This document shows positions 43,300 to 53,999 of a stretch of 64,000 bases of DNA, in pieces. Under the pieces are notes generated by a model. That model saw nothing but the letters and a program-made list of their open reading frames with translations. It was not told the origin of the DNA and did not search any database. Source of the stretch: Ottelia alismoides (taxonomy: Eukaryota; Streptophyta; Magnoliopsida; Alismatales; Hydrocharitaceae); the NCBI GenBank assembly GCA_037367405.1, contig JAZKJV010005764.1, positions 62,001 through 126,000 on the forward strand, in the 5' to 3' direction. The first letter of the stretch is position 1. Each line of letters begins with the position of its first letter. The position numbers and the translations under genes were made by a program.

Positions 43300-43497
43300 C
43301 TTGAATAAAAAAATGACGAAGCTTTCTCCCACTATAAGTATTGTCTCGGCTACATAGATTCTTACTGAAATCCATGTTGAAAGATTCGACTATTTTTTAC
43401 GCTGGTTGTCTACTGCCTAACGCAACCCACACAATGGTGGGATTTGAACTCTTGTCATTTGGGTGATATGCACACTGCACTACCACCAAACCCTTAA
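43300..43497 (-). mobile_element. tRNA-derived SINE with an RTE-like 3' tail
   Basis: On the minus strand a pol III A box-like TAGTGCAGTGTG and a B box-like GAGTTCAAATCC are spaced as in tRNA genes (about 43440-43490). The 3' half contains GAATCTATGTAGCCGA and TAGTGGGAGAAAGCTT, matching the 3' end of the RTE LINE at 40829-40920 (GAATCCATGTAGCCGACCC, TTGTGGGAGAAGACTTTG). This is the architecture of a SINE that uses RTE machinery. The tail is decayed. Confidence 0.6.
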
Positions 43498-45230
43498 AGT
43501 AAAAGAAATCTTCCTCTAGGTGACCTTGCATCAGAACCACATAAGATGTCATAGTCATGCAATTCTTCATCCATGCAGTCTACAAGTTCAGAAAATCCCA
43601 TATGTATAGAGAGTTTTAAATGATTCTTCAATCCACATTGTCATAAGCCTTCTTTCTAAGTTGGGAGATTTCTGAGAGCATGTCGATCTGCTCCAGATGT
43701 CTGTATTTGATGATAACATGAAAGCTGACTGACTTTAACCTACCATGGGCACGTGAAGTAAGATTAAGAAAGTTTCTAAGGGTTCGTGTACAACATCGAA
43801 TCCTTTAAACTCCTTTTGTTTCCAATAATAAGAATGTTGGAAAGCATGCTTCCACAACCATCCGTGGTTTCTCTTTTATCAAAACAGGGGATATTTATAC
43901 ATCCTTTACATGCTTAGTCCACGCACTGAACTACGGAATCATCTGTTTTAACTAGCCTTCAATTTCTTATTAAACCGGGTAGTCAATTATCTTCTCCGTA
44001 GATTGTTAATTATATTCTCAATTGGATTGTTTCATGTCTATTTGATAGAACTGATATTTAGTTTCACTTTCTCTGTGTACTACTCGCGTGCTTTATTGCA
44101 TAGTTTTGATTTCCCCATTATAGAAAGATTACAATCCAGTTTACAGGAAAAAGAAGTCTTGTAGCATTTGTTTTCTTCCATATGTTCATGCTTATCTCAT
44201 TAATGAATGTAGTTTCGATATTTATATCCTTATGATTAATCCCCCTTTGTCAGTACTCTTTTAACTTGTGGTTTAGTTCATCTTATCATCTGCTTTATAA
44301 AGCATGCTGCGTCGTGGCGTTATCGTCATCTAGGAAATCTCGAAGTGTTCATTCTTTCTCATGGTGGGCTCTTTGTTGGGGAACTGTTTGCTTGGCTTCT
44401 TCTCTTTGAATTTTTAGCATTGAAGAAACTTGTGATCATATCATCTTCCTGCCCAATGTCTGGGAAATACCATGTCTTTGGCTTTTCTTGAACTGGGTGG
44501 ACACAGGCCAAGGTTGGGAGAGCAGTGCCGTATTCTTTCACAACTAGAATCACAGTAATTATGGCTGCATTGTTGGATCCTTTCAAGCATGACAGTGTTA
44601 TCTCTAAGGGTTGCAAGATGTAAACTGATTGCATTGACAAGAATGCCTGAATGTGATCATCTCGATTTTGTTTCCAGATGATATCTATGACTAAATTGCA
44701 ATTTTGTTCTCTTATTTCTAGTCTCATAATATCCAGGATGTTAATAACCACACACATTGCCTTCTTATGAGTTATATACAGATTTTTTTTGAACTTTTCA
44801 AAGTAAAGAAATGTCTGAAATTGTCAAACAAGGTTATCTAGTTCTGGCAGTTCTTATCTTATTACTACATAAGCTGCTTCATTTTTGGCATATGCTTTGT
44901 ACAAATAAATTGTTGTTCGATGCAGTATTTTCCTCATGGTGACTATTCATTTTCCAAAAGCTTGCTCATCAGTTTTGATGACAAGTAGCTTTGGTATTTA
45001 GGATTGTATGCAGCTAATGTGCTTCACAGAGGTCATCATTTAGGACCGAAAAGCAGCTCTGACGAAGCCTGATTGGTGAAACGAGTTTTAACAAAGTCGG
45101 AATTCATTTTCAAATTTGTCATCTCTATCTAAATAATCAAGGACCTTGTCAAGATCAGTATTCTGATTTTCCAGGATATTTTTTCATAGTTAAGTTACGA
45201 AGCTTTACTGAATAGTGTCTAATAATACTT
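43498..45230. other. No supported gene upstream of the Tudor remnant
   Basis: The composition is that of unique plant DNA (intron or intergenic). Short open frames are present, but none matches a family I recognise. Some of it could be introns or lost exons of the DIR17-like gene at 45231-45840. Confidence 0.35.
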
Positions 45231-45840
45231 TTGCATCTGGATAATTCAGTTGGCATCTGCTTTACAGAATTATCTAGCTTCATCAATCTAATGATAGAGA
45301 AGTGTACAAATGTGCTGAAGCAAAATTCTGCACCGGCAGTTTATCAGATAGCTGGAGAGCCTGCTGTTGCTATCAATGGTGTACCTGATGTTGCCATAGA
45401 TTGCTCGTCGCCCTCCAAGCTGGAAAGCATGAAAGACTTGGATCTGAACAAGGACCCTCTTTTTGGTGAATGGATGGAAGGACGAGATGTTCGTAAGATG
45501 TTTGGAGATCAGTACTACTCTGGTAAGGTTTCGACTTATGACAGAGAGAAGAATTGGTACAGAGTAGTATATAAAGATGGCGATTTTGAAAACTAATATT
45601 TGCCATCCAAAAGGGATTGGCGGCGCAGCTTATTGCCCATATCCCATCAATTTCTATGTAACTCATGCTTTCATATTAACTAGGTTGCAAACCTGATCCT
45701 CAAAAAAAAATTAAAGGAGGTAGCCAAGGATATCCTTAAGCACCACAAATCTGCTGAGGAGACTGCTGACAAACCAAGGAAAACAGTGCCCAAAAGATGG
45801 GGAATTCACGGAGGATGGCTTCCTCTACTAAATTGAAAGG
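45231..45840 (+). pseudogene. DIR17-like Tudor-domain gene, likely decayed
   Basis: The frame 45294-45596 encodes YQIAGEPAVAINGVPDVA, an acidic stretch, then GEWMEGRDVRKMFGDQYYSG and WYRVVYKDGDFE. This VRK.F..YYSG..YD...WYRV.Y.DGD pattern is the plant PTM/DIR17-type Tudor domain (annotated elsewhere as dirigent protein 17-like). In such proteins an acidic/aromatic strand and a LEEVLLP-type helix follow the DGD motif. Here the frame hits a stop right after DGDFEN, and the remaining homologous-looking sequence (EVAKDILKHHKSAEETADKP..VPKRWG, about 45713-45805) sits in another phase. I therefore call it a broken copy. Small introns could in principle rescue it. Upstream exons are not identified. 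Confidence 0.5.
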
Positions 45841-46406
45841 GCATGCTGAAGACAACTGGAATCATGAATAGTACCATTGAAAACAATAGTTTCTAGTAAG
45901 CAATTTTCAAATTTTGTAAAAAAATGTAAACAAGACTGTCAAGCTTTCGTAATGAGCAGAAAAAAGTACTCCATGAAGAAAATATATGTTTCTGACTCGA
46001 CAGACATGAAAAAATATATTGGTTTTGGATAGTGATTCTGTTGATTCCAACTCTTGCTTCAATAATCTAACTGGAACAGCTTGAAACTGGAATACTCAAT
46101 CTTAAAACCTTTCACGGCTCTTCTTGCAGATAATTTGTCATGAATAAAGTGAAAAGAATCTCAATTTTCTAGATTTATCGCAGAATCAAAATACCATAAA
46201 GACAAAATTGTTGTGCAGAGTCCAAAAATTACTTAATGGAAAAAGTAAGTTCGAAATGTCGTTTGATGGTTCAATCGTTAGGCATCTCTATTAGCAAACT
46301 GTACATAAGATACAGAGTAACTATTACCTCTATTTTGTACAAATGCGAAGATTTTTCTCTTCTGCTGTACAACTGAATTTACTCCTATCTAGTTTTCTGC
46401 GTTTCC
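45841..46406. other. Intergenic: RBOH 3' flank
   Basis: AT-rich, with no gene seen. It would contain the 3' untranslated region of the RBOH gene on the minus strand, reading leftward from 46406. I did not find a single convincing polyadenylation signal. Confidence 0.4.
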
Positions 46407-49400
46407 CTAAAAATTCTCTTTGTGAAACTGGAAACGTGTTGTGGTGCTGTGGCTGAATTCATGGGCAAGCTCCCTTAGCTGTTTTGTCAATGCTGAAGAT
46501 CCACAGTAAAAAACACCTGCCAAGCATGTTAGTTGTGGATAGTTAAACCTGCACATTTGAAATCTTATGATAAAAATGGTTTTACCTATGCGGGATGACT
46601 TGTGGGCATTTGCCAGATCGCTGTATACTTTTCTCCAGTTTGGCCTTGCAAAGTGTGTTCTTATCTGTTGATTATATATGAAGACAGTGAATGCAACTTA
46701 TTTCTGTTTGCATTTTTACTCAGACTAACAATTTCGTTGCAAGTTGAGTACCTGGCTTCCTGAGACAATATCAAATCCATCCTTGGCATTCTGCAACGAC
46801 TGAGCCATGGCAATGAGAGCAGACCGTGCATCTCCTTCCTCGTATACACTAGTCAAGTAGTTATGCATTTCAATGACATTCTGCAGCAACCTAATTGTTG
46901 TTCAGTTGGCTTGACTTTAAAATGGAAAGAGGAGCTTGAAAGAGGTAGTTTAGCAAAGTACGTCATGATCACACTCGGCTACTTCATTCATGACACCTCG
47001 GAACCATTCGAAGGAGCCTTGTTCCCTTGTAACCCAGTAGAAGTATGCTCTTCCTGGAACTCTTCCTTTTGCTGTATGTATGCCTATTTGTTCATTTGCA
47101 GCTTCCTGCACAAAATTATGAATTTTATGGTTTATGCCATTTGATCTGTATGGTTTTCATTGCAATACATGACATCTACCTTTTGTAACTTCATATTGTT
47201 CAATAGATCCTTAAGTATACTGATAAAAGGAGTGGCACCAATTCCAAGCCCGATAAGGAGTAGAATGTCATATTTCTTGTAATTCTGAGCTGGGGCACCA
47301 TAAGGTCCATCTATGAAGATGCTGGGAAACCTAAAAGATGAGGAAATCCCACTACTTCAGAATGTAGAAGGATTTTATTGGAAACTTTTTGGTATCGAGT
47401 CTATCGACAACTAAGTCCTTTTGAGTGTCACCTGTTCTGTGGAAGCTCCCCTTCTGCTATAATAGTGGTTTCAAGTCTTTTAAGATTTGCTTTTTTAGCA
47501 GCTATTTGTGATTCACAAGCCTGAAAGATTATGATCAAGAAAGAGTACATGAAATTATGCTCTGAACTTTCATTGTATGCACAAGGCTTTACTGACCTTC
47601 CCGTATAAATTTCGAAGTTCTCTTGTCCAGTCCCCCAGAGCTCGTATGTGGACACTCAAGCTATCATCGTCTGGCGCGGAAGTGATGGAAAATGGGTGCC
47701 TGATTAAATGTGATTATCAGATCCATGCATGTGGTTAAAATGTGATTCTTTTGTGGATCATACCATTCAAAAGGTGATATATCTGGGCACTTGAGAAACA
47801 TATACATTCCACTTTTATACTTGAACCCTTGAGGCTTCTTCATATGGATTGAAAGGACTTCACCAGGATATATGGCAGCCTGCAAAGGAGGTTTCTTCTT
47901 TGGTGACCTATATACATCGTATCTAGCTAATGAGATCTTGAGATACAGTTACCTTGACAATGCTGACAGTGTAACTTTTTTCTCGAACTCGTCTAAGCAA
48001 TCTCTCGCAAGTGTAGAAGATAAGTGGAATTGCAATATACATCCAGGTCTGCAATGAATAGCTGAAGTCAGTTATATGCCACTTGCAAATGTCCCTGAGT
48101 AGCTGGTAGGTATAAACATACCGTCTTCTTATACCATTCCTTGGTAATGAAGATAAAGTAGCCATGAAAGATCAGGAGGATGTAAGCAACAGCCAGCAGG
48201 TGGTGTGCATACCAGAAAGCATTGAATCCGGCTAGGTGGTGGAGAGGGGACGGTAACTTAACAACATTCCTTCTGAAAGAATGGGTTGCCAAGGTAAATG
48301 AGAATGACATTATTATGATCAATAAAATGCCGGTGATCCCAACAATACTGGTGAGGAGTGATGGGTAAGTTGGTTGCTTGTAATCAAAGTTGCTTCCTAA
48401 TGTTGCCATGAATTTAGGTTCTGGGCAATTGATCAGCCGTGGAAAGTCGCATGTTATATGAACAAGTGTGTGGACAGAGGCTCCAATCACAATTCCAAGA
48501 GCAATAGCCTGCATTGTTGCAAAAGGGGGAGATAAAGCTTTTGTTCATATGAAAGTATAAAATGGGCTGCTTGGTACCTTGTGGAAGTTGATATTGTCAT
48601 CGAACGGGACTACCGAGCCGAGCTTTGTCGATCTAAGCGCAGTGATGGTGTTCCTGCAGACGGGGAAGAGTATGATTGCCATGTTCAGTTTCGCAGTTTC
48701 TGCAGCTCCCTTTGCTATGCAAACACAGTAGCCCATCACCTTGAACACGGCCTTACGCTTGTACTGGTAAAATTTCCATGCAAAGAGGCACACGTTTATT
48801 AGGAGCCATACTCCAAGGACCCATATCCTCTTCCAGTTCTCATGAATGAAATCTGTGGTTCTCCTGATATGATTGCTTATGGGATTTCTGTATCGGTTCG
48901 GGATGAGGGCCTGTGCGAGAGTCTTGGCTCGTGATATGGTTGGCTCGTTCTCTTGCGAACTCGCTATTCCTGTAAGCAAGGTTTCAAGCTGCCAGATCTG
49001 TAATTTGTGCAGGAATCAGTTATTTTTGTATATTGAGGTGTTTAATAAAAAAGGCTGTGAATTTTACGACCTCTATGTAACCTTGGTGATCATGATCAAG
49101 ATTGTCCATGATGAGAGCTGCATATGTAGCTGCATTTTGTTTAAGCTTTGCGAGCTTGTTCGTCGAGGCACTCAGAATGATAACCTTGGAAGTGAATTAT
49201 TTCTTGAGTCAGTTACTTGGTGCGGATCATATGGACAGAAATGTTTACAAACAAAGGTTTAAATATAATGGCTCACTTCTTTCACTTCTTCCTCCGAAAG
49301 CTTCCCGTCGCCATTCTTGTCGCACCTGATTCATCGTGGGAACATGCATCATATCTGCTTCAATATTATCCAAATTTACAGGTTGAATTTAAGATAACAG

Positions 49401-50141
49401 AGTTGTTGTTATTACATGTCAAAGAAGATCCGAAGCCGGGAATCGAAGTCCTGATCTGTGATGTCCTCCCAGAACTCTTTAAGCTGTCCGATGCTTATTC
49501 CATCGGCAGGGTCCAAGTTCTTTCGTCTTCCCAGTGCGTCGAATAGTTCAGCTGCGAATTCCTTGGACTCGGACATTCCTTCAAATCAGAGGTTAGATGT
49601 GTAAAATCTTATGTTTGATTCCTTAATTGCATGATTAATTTTTTTATATCAAGTCAAATATAAGATTAGTCATACCAATGCAAGAGGCGAAATTATCTTT
49701 ATAGAGCCTCCCATCCTTGGCCAAATTCGCAAAACGCTTCTCCACATCATGCCAACCCTTCCCACCAGATTTGATGTCCAAAAATCTGAGGCCCCTTAGA
49801 TTGGTCTCTCGTCTTGTGCTTGCATTCAGCCTCTCTGCCTCCATGTCCTGCTGCCCGTTTGACAAAACCTGCTTGAAGTAGCTAAAGGAATTGAAGGATA
49901 TGAGCCTCTTCACGCTGGTCTTGATTCGTGATGATTGCTGCGACATGAGGGTCCTCACGAACCTTGTTGGTGACTCTGGCTTCATGCACAGATCCTCCTT
50001 CGTGGGGGATCTAGGCCCCTTGTGTTGGAGGTTGCTGCCATCATTGGGGGATACACATTCGATTTCTAAGATAGCTGGCTCATCTGCTGGCAGATCAAAG
50101 TATTCGAATGGTCTCCCATCGGCAGGCTGCAGCGATGGCAT
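46407..50141 (-). CDS. RBOH: Respiratory burst oxidase homolog (NADPH oxidase), 15 exons
   Basis: This plasma-membrane NADPH oxidase passes electrons from cytosolic NADPH via FAD and two hemes to apoplastic oxygen, making superoxide. Exons, from the ATG: 50141-49676, 49578-49416, 49325-49277, 49184-49071, 48997-48578, 48508-48122, 48048-47953, 47879-47764, 47699-47597, 47520-47432, 47330-47180, 47105-46962, 46880-46752, 46664-46586, 46516-46407. All introns are GT-AG; the total is 2616 nt, 871 residues. Visible features: EF-hand 1 [13 protein letters not shown] (about 210), a degenerate EF-hand 2 DHDHQGYIE (about 255), and heme-helix histidines in [13 protein letters not shown] and WYAHHLL..FHG. 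Also present are the FAD motif HPFSITSAP (about 606), the NADPH motif [15 protein letters not shown] (about 692) and the C-terminal FHKENF. The length and N-terminus are typical of RBOHs; subclade is uncertain, perhaps near the pollen RBOHH/J group. No disruption is seen, so the gene appears functional. Confidence 0.93.
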
Positions 50142-50230
50142 GTTGTGATCGTGGCAGCTACGGGGGAGGAATTGGGAAATGCATGGTGATGTGAGTTGTG
50201 TGCATGGGGATGGAGATGGGGAGGACGCAC

Positions 50231-50239
50231 CTAAATAGG
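50231..50239 (-). promoter_or_regulatory. TATA-like motif upstream of RBOH
   Basis: The minus strand reads CCCTATTTAGG about 90 bp upstream of the ATG at 50141. This is a reasonable core promoter position for a short 5' untranslated region. It lies between the gene and the hAT-like element that begins at 50358. Confidence 0.35.
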
Positions 50240-50357
50240 GTAAAGACAGGAGAGGAAGAGATTTGTAATTGGGACTTTTGCATACATGCCCTTGTGAGCA
50301 TTAAGTACGAGGGAAGCATTCTTATGATTTTTTCCCCTTCAAATGAATCATCACAAC

Positions 50358-51173
50358 TAGGGCTGTAAGAAAATTCTCGAGTTCGATATTCGCTCAGGTT
50401 CGGCTCGCTAAAAGTTCGATTCAGATTCGGTTCGAAAATAAACGAACCCTGAACACAATTTTAGGCTCGATTAAATAAATGAACCGAACTTAAAAATCAT
50501 AGGTTCGCTCAGGTTCGATTCGTTAAAAGCTCGATAAACATGCACATATACATATTTACAAATCTGTATCCGTAGAAGTGGACCTTATCTTGAGATAAGT
50601 CAATTTTGTCCCAGGATAAGTGAATTTTGTATAGAGATAACTGGATATTTACGGGATAATTAGATTTTATCTCGGTATAAACTATCCAAAAATAAATAGT
50701 CACATCATGTTTACAACATCCATCATCTATGTGTCTAGTATTTTTTCCTTCTTTATCTTCAAATCATTAGAACACGTATAAACCTTACTTATCGAATATC
50801 TCCATATTATTCTTATTCCTTATTCCCATCGGAATAAATGTAAAAATATATTATAATTATACTTTTTCAAAGAGATGAATCCATATTAATCTATTTTTTC
50901 AAAAGACGAAGATGAGTTAGATAAAGAAAAAAACTAAATGAATATTTATTCTAATTATAAACACATATATATTTCCATTTCTCTTCTTTTCACTCCCTCT
51001 GAATTCTTAAGTTAGATATTTGCTTAGGTTCGATTCGTTTAAAAAGAGGTTCGATTCGGATTCGATTCGAAAATAAACGAACTGAACCTGAACACAAGTT
51101 TATGCTCGATTAAATAAACGAACCGAACCTAAAAAATATATGTTCGCTCAGGTTCGGTCCGTTTACACCCCTA
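50358..51173. mobile_element. hAT-like non-autonomous element (816 bp)
   Basis: The ends are TAGGGCTGTAA (left) and, inverted, TAGGGGTGTAAACGG (right). They are flanked by 8-bp duplications ATCACAAC/ATCACAAG with one mismatch. Subterminal regions carry many GGTTCG and TTCGGTTCG motifs in both orientations, forming long inverted repeats (about 50375-50530 and 51010-51165), a style common in plant hAT elements. The middle (50560-51000) is AT-rich with GATAAGT/TTATCTC motifs and no transposase. It lies 217 bp upstream of the RBOH start codon. Confidence 0.78.
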
Positions 51174-51201
51174 ATCACAAGACAGGGAGGCTTTTCTAGA
51201 G

Positions 51202-51391
51202 TAGAAAGGATCGTCTGTTGTACAGCAGAGCTTGCTTTAAATGGTAGAGCCTTCCGATCACAAATGGACGATCTCGAGATGCGAGCCCATTATCCTCGGC
51301 CTCCACTGTAGATCGTCTGATTCTCATCATAGGGACCACCTGGATTACAACACCCGCTGTAATTGTCATTTACAACAGAGGATTTGTTCCC
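51202..51391. mobile_element. Short Mutator-like element of the same family as 40480-41463
   Basis: A perfect 9-bp duplication TTTCTAGAG (51193-51201, 51392-51400) flanks 190 bp. The inverted ends contain GGATCGTCTGTTGTAC (left) and AAATCCTCTGTTGTAAATG (right, inverted). These match the GGATCCTCTGCTGTAC end of the element at 40480. No coding sequence is present. Confidence 0.65.
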
Positions 51392-51400
51392 TTTCTAGAG

Positions 51401-52903
51401 AACATATTCAAAGAAGGTTGAATAACTGCATAACAAATGGGCTTCTCCTGTCGAGACGCGCCGTGATGGACTGATATATACTTGTTCACCTACACATTAT
51501 CGACCAGGCAAGAGCAACTTTCATCTGGAAATATAACTAAACAAAGAAAACTTCATTATTTGATCTCTCTTTGTTAACTTTAGATGTATACGTAGTGTCT
51601 CCACTATATGAGCTTTCATGTACGTATCTTTTTTTTCTAGAGACGCATAATATCGAGTTTATTAGTAAAAAGAGCTTCATATGAAACATAACAAAAACAA
51701 GAAACATGTTACTTAGCTAGTGGCAGTAAGTATGCACAGTAATGGTTGGGGTTTGGTTGCCCTTAGAATTGTTTGCTTTGCTCTGCAAAAAACTGAAAAC
51801 CTTTTTTCCTTTTGAATTTACTTGGAAACTAATACCTCTTCAATATTATTATAAAGGAAATAAAGACCTTATGATGGAAAGAATCTTGACCAATTGCTCT
51901 CTTTTCTAGCATTATTCTTTACTTGCAATTGACATGCTTTTATATGTGTCATTCAAGGTTGCAGAAGTTGATAGTCAGTACTCGATCAGGTGGGCACTAA
52001 GTATCAATCAAGCAACTGATCGTATTTAGTTAGGTTTTAGTTGGTTTTTATTTATTTTTTATTTTTTTAAATATATAAATAATATTTTAGACATATATTC
52101 TTATATTTCCATAGATTTATACATTTTCTATATTATCATAATGAAATAAAAGAAATAACCATACTTCAATAAAACATTAAGCATTTTAGATTAAGTTTTC
52201 TTTTTTTAAAAAATGAAAAATAAAAATAGTGTATCTTCATGCAAAATCCGATCGACCAAGTTGATTGACTACTCGGACCAAGTAGTCGGTTGATCGACCA
52301 ATTGGTCAATAGTCAGTCGGTCACCCTACCGACTTGACTAGTCGGACCGATTAGCCAGCCTAATCGACAGACTTTTACTATTATGACGCCTCGTGGAACA
52401 CATCAGAATTGGAAATGAAACTTATCTTGGCAATGAGGGTGCAATTGCAACAAAGGTTCTCATGACAGGTTAGCACCATTGTTTTATTGGTAAATTAACA
52501 AAAAGAGCTCAAAGTATTATTTATTCTCAGCAAGGAACCTCATTTTTCTAATGTAACAAAGATGGACGTAATCTTATTTTCTTCCAAAAATGCAAACTTG
52601 TGAGCTTTCACGACCCTTTCATATCAATGTTAAACTCTAAAGTTGAAAGCTTTAGCCCATCTTTGTTACATTTGAATAAGGATGCCTCTAACTGAGAATC
52701 GATGCATAGTTGAGATTTTTTGTAATTTTCTCTTATTTTATTATTGGAGTTTTACATTGATGGACTTTTTGGCAGGCATTTCTGCTGGGTACTTCATCTT
52801 ATAAAAGCAATTCATCTTTAAGAATATTTCCTAGTGAAGGGTGGAAGTTGGATATTTACCTTTGTACCCTTTCGAGTTTTCCAATAGCATAGATACCTCT
52901 GGC
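51401..52903. other. Intergenic, no gene seen
   Basis: AT-rich. Positions 52240-52385 are dense in GTCGG/GACCGA and GATCGACCAATTGGTC motifs in both orientations, suggesting another decayed small foldback element without clear ends. No supported reading frame. Confidence 0.35.
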
Positions 52904-52912
52904 TTTTTAAAA

Positions 52913-53990
52913 GGGATATTTACCCATCAGACCCTGAAATCTTTTGAAATTATCTCTACGACCTTTGAAACATCATAATTCCTCCCATGACCCTGTAATC
53001 TTGCTCCATCTTAGCCTACAGACCCTCCCGTCAATTTTAACTACATTTGAGTCAGTTACTTGGGTTAGTCGTGAGTTAATCTAACCAATTAACCATCGAA
53101 CGGTTACGATTAGCCAAAATAAAAAAAAAGAAAGATAACGTGTGAGGGTGCAGAAGCTTGGGCGGCAGGGAAGCAACAGCGGGAGGGGGAGGGCCTCCAT
53201 CGTCGGCGCAAGGTGCGACGCTTCCGCAGCCGGGGAGAGGGGGAAGCAGCAGCGGCGGAGAGGGGGGGAGTGGCGGCGGTCGGGGAGGGGGTCCTCCATC
53301 ACGCGGAAGGGCGCGGGGCTCCGTCGCGCGGGGCGCGGGGGTTGGGGAGCTCCATCGCGGGGGTCCTCCATCGCGCGGGCCTCCATCGCGCGGAGGAGAA
53401 GCTTCAGCGGCTGGCGCGGGGGGTGGGGGTTGGGGGAAACAGCGGCGGTCGGAGGGGGTGAGGGTTGGGTTCTTCCATCGCGTGGAGTGCGGGGGTGGGG
53501 GGCTCCATCACGCGGAGCGCGTGGCGGGGCAAGCAGCGGCGCCGGAGGGGGGGGGTGAACAGCGGCAGTCGGAGGGGGCGGGTGGGGGCCTCTGTCGGCC
53601 GGACAGGGGGGCCTCCATGGCAGCGGCGGCAGCCAGGGGAGGCCTCCATAGCAGCAGTGGCGCCCGGGGGGGGGGGGGGGGGAGCAGCATCGCCGGGGCC
53701 GCGGGGAGGAGGAGCCGAGCAATGACGACAGCGGGCAGCAGGGCCTCCATCGTCCAAAGGATGTGGGATGAAGGAGTGGCACTCAATGTAAATTTAATAA
53801 ACAAGATGGGTATAGTATAAAGGAACATAACGGAATCTGGTCAACTTTAACGGGTAAATTAACAGGACTTAACCGCAGGGTCTGTAGGGTAAGGGTTAGC
53901 AAGATTACGGGGTCGTGGGAGGAATTAGGATGTTTCAAAAGTCATAGAGGTAATTTCGAAAGATTTCAGGGTCTGCTGGGTAAATATCCC
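52913..53990. mobile_element. Mutator-like element with GC-rich cargo (Pack-MULE-like candidate)
   Basis: A perfect 9-bp duplication TTTTTAAAA (52904-52912, 53991-53999) flanks inverted repeats of about 125 bp that start GGGATATTTACCCA and include CAGACCCTGAAATCTTT and CCTAATTCCTCCCA.GACCC. Between them 53140-53790 is strikingly GC-rich, full of CCTCCATCGCGCGG-type repeats, and open in several frames on both strands. No domain is recognisable; the encoded Pro/Ala/Arg/Gly-rich strings look like composition artefacts. The contrast between AT-rich arms and GC-rich filler is the pattern of Pack-MULEs that captured promoter or first-exon DNA, but the source is unknown. Confidence 0.72.
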
Positions 53991-53999
53991 TTTTTAAAA

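Noticed and set aside
44359..44757. 132-codon minus-strand frame upstream of the Tudor remnant
   Set aside because: No recognisable motif, ordinary composition and no conserved neighbour; I could not support it as an exon.
47872..49546. Plus-strand frames in the RBOH region
   Set aside because: They are antisense to RBOH exons and introns and have no independent support.
53081..53820. 233-codon Pro/Arg-rich protein and 220-codon Gly/Arg-rich protein
   Set aside because: Opposite-strand frames of the same GC-rich repeat inside a Mutator-like element. No domain and no conserved start.
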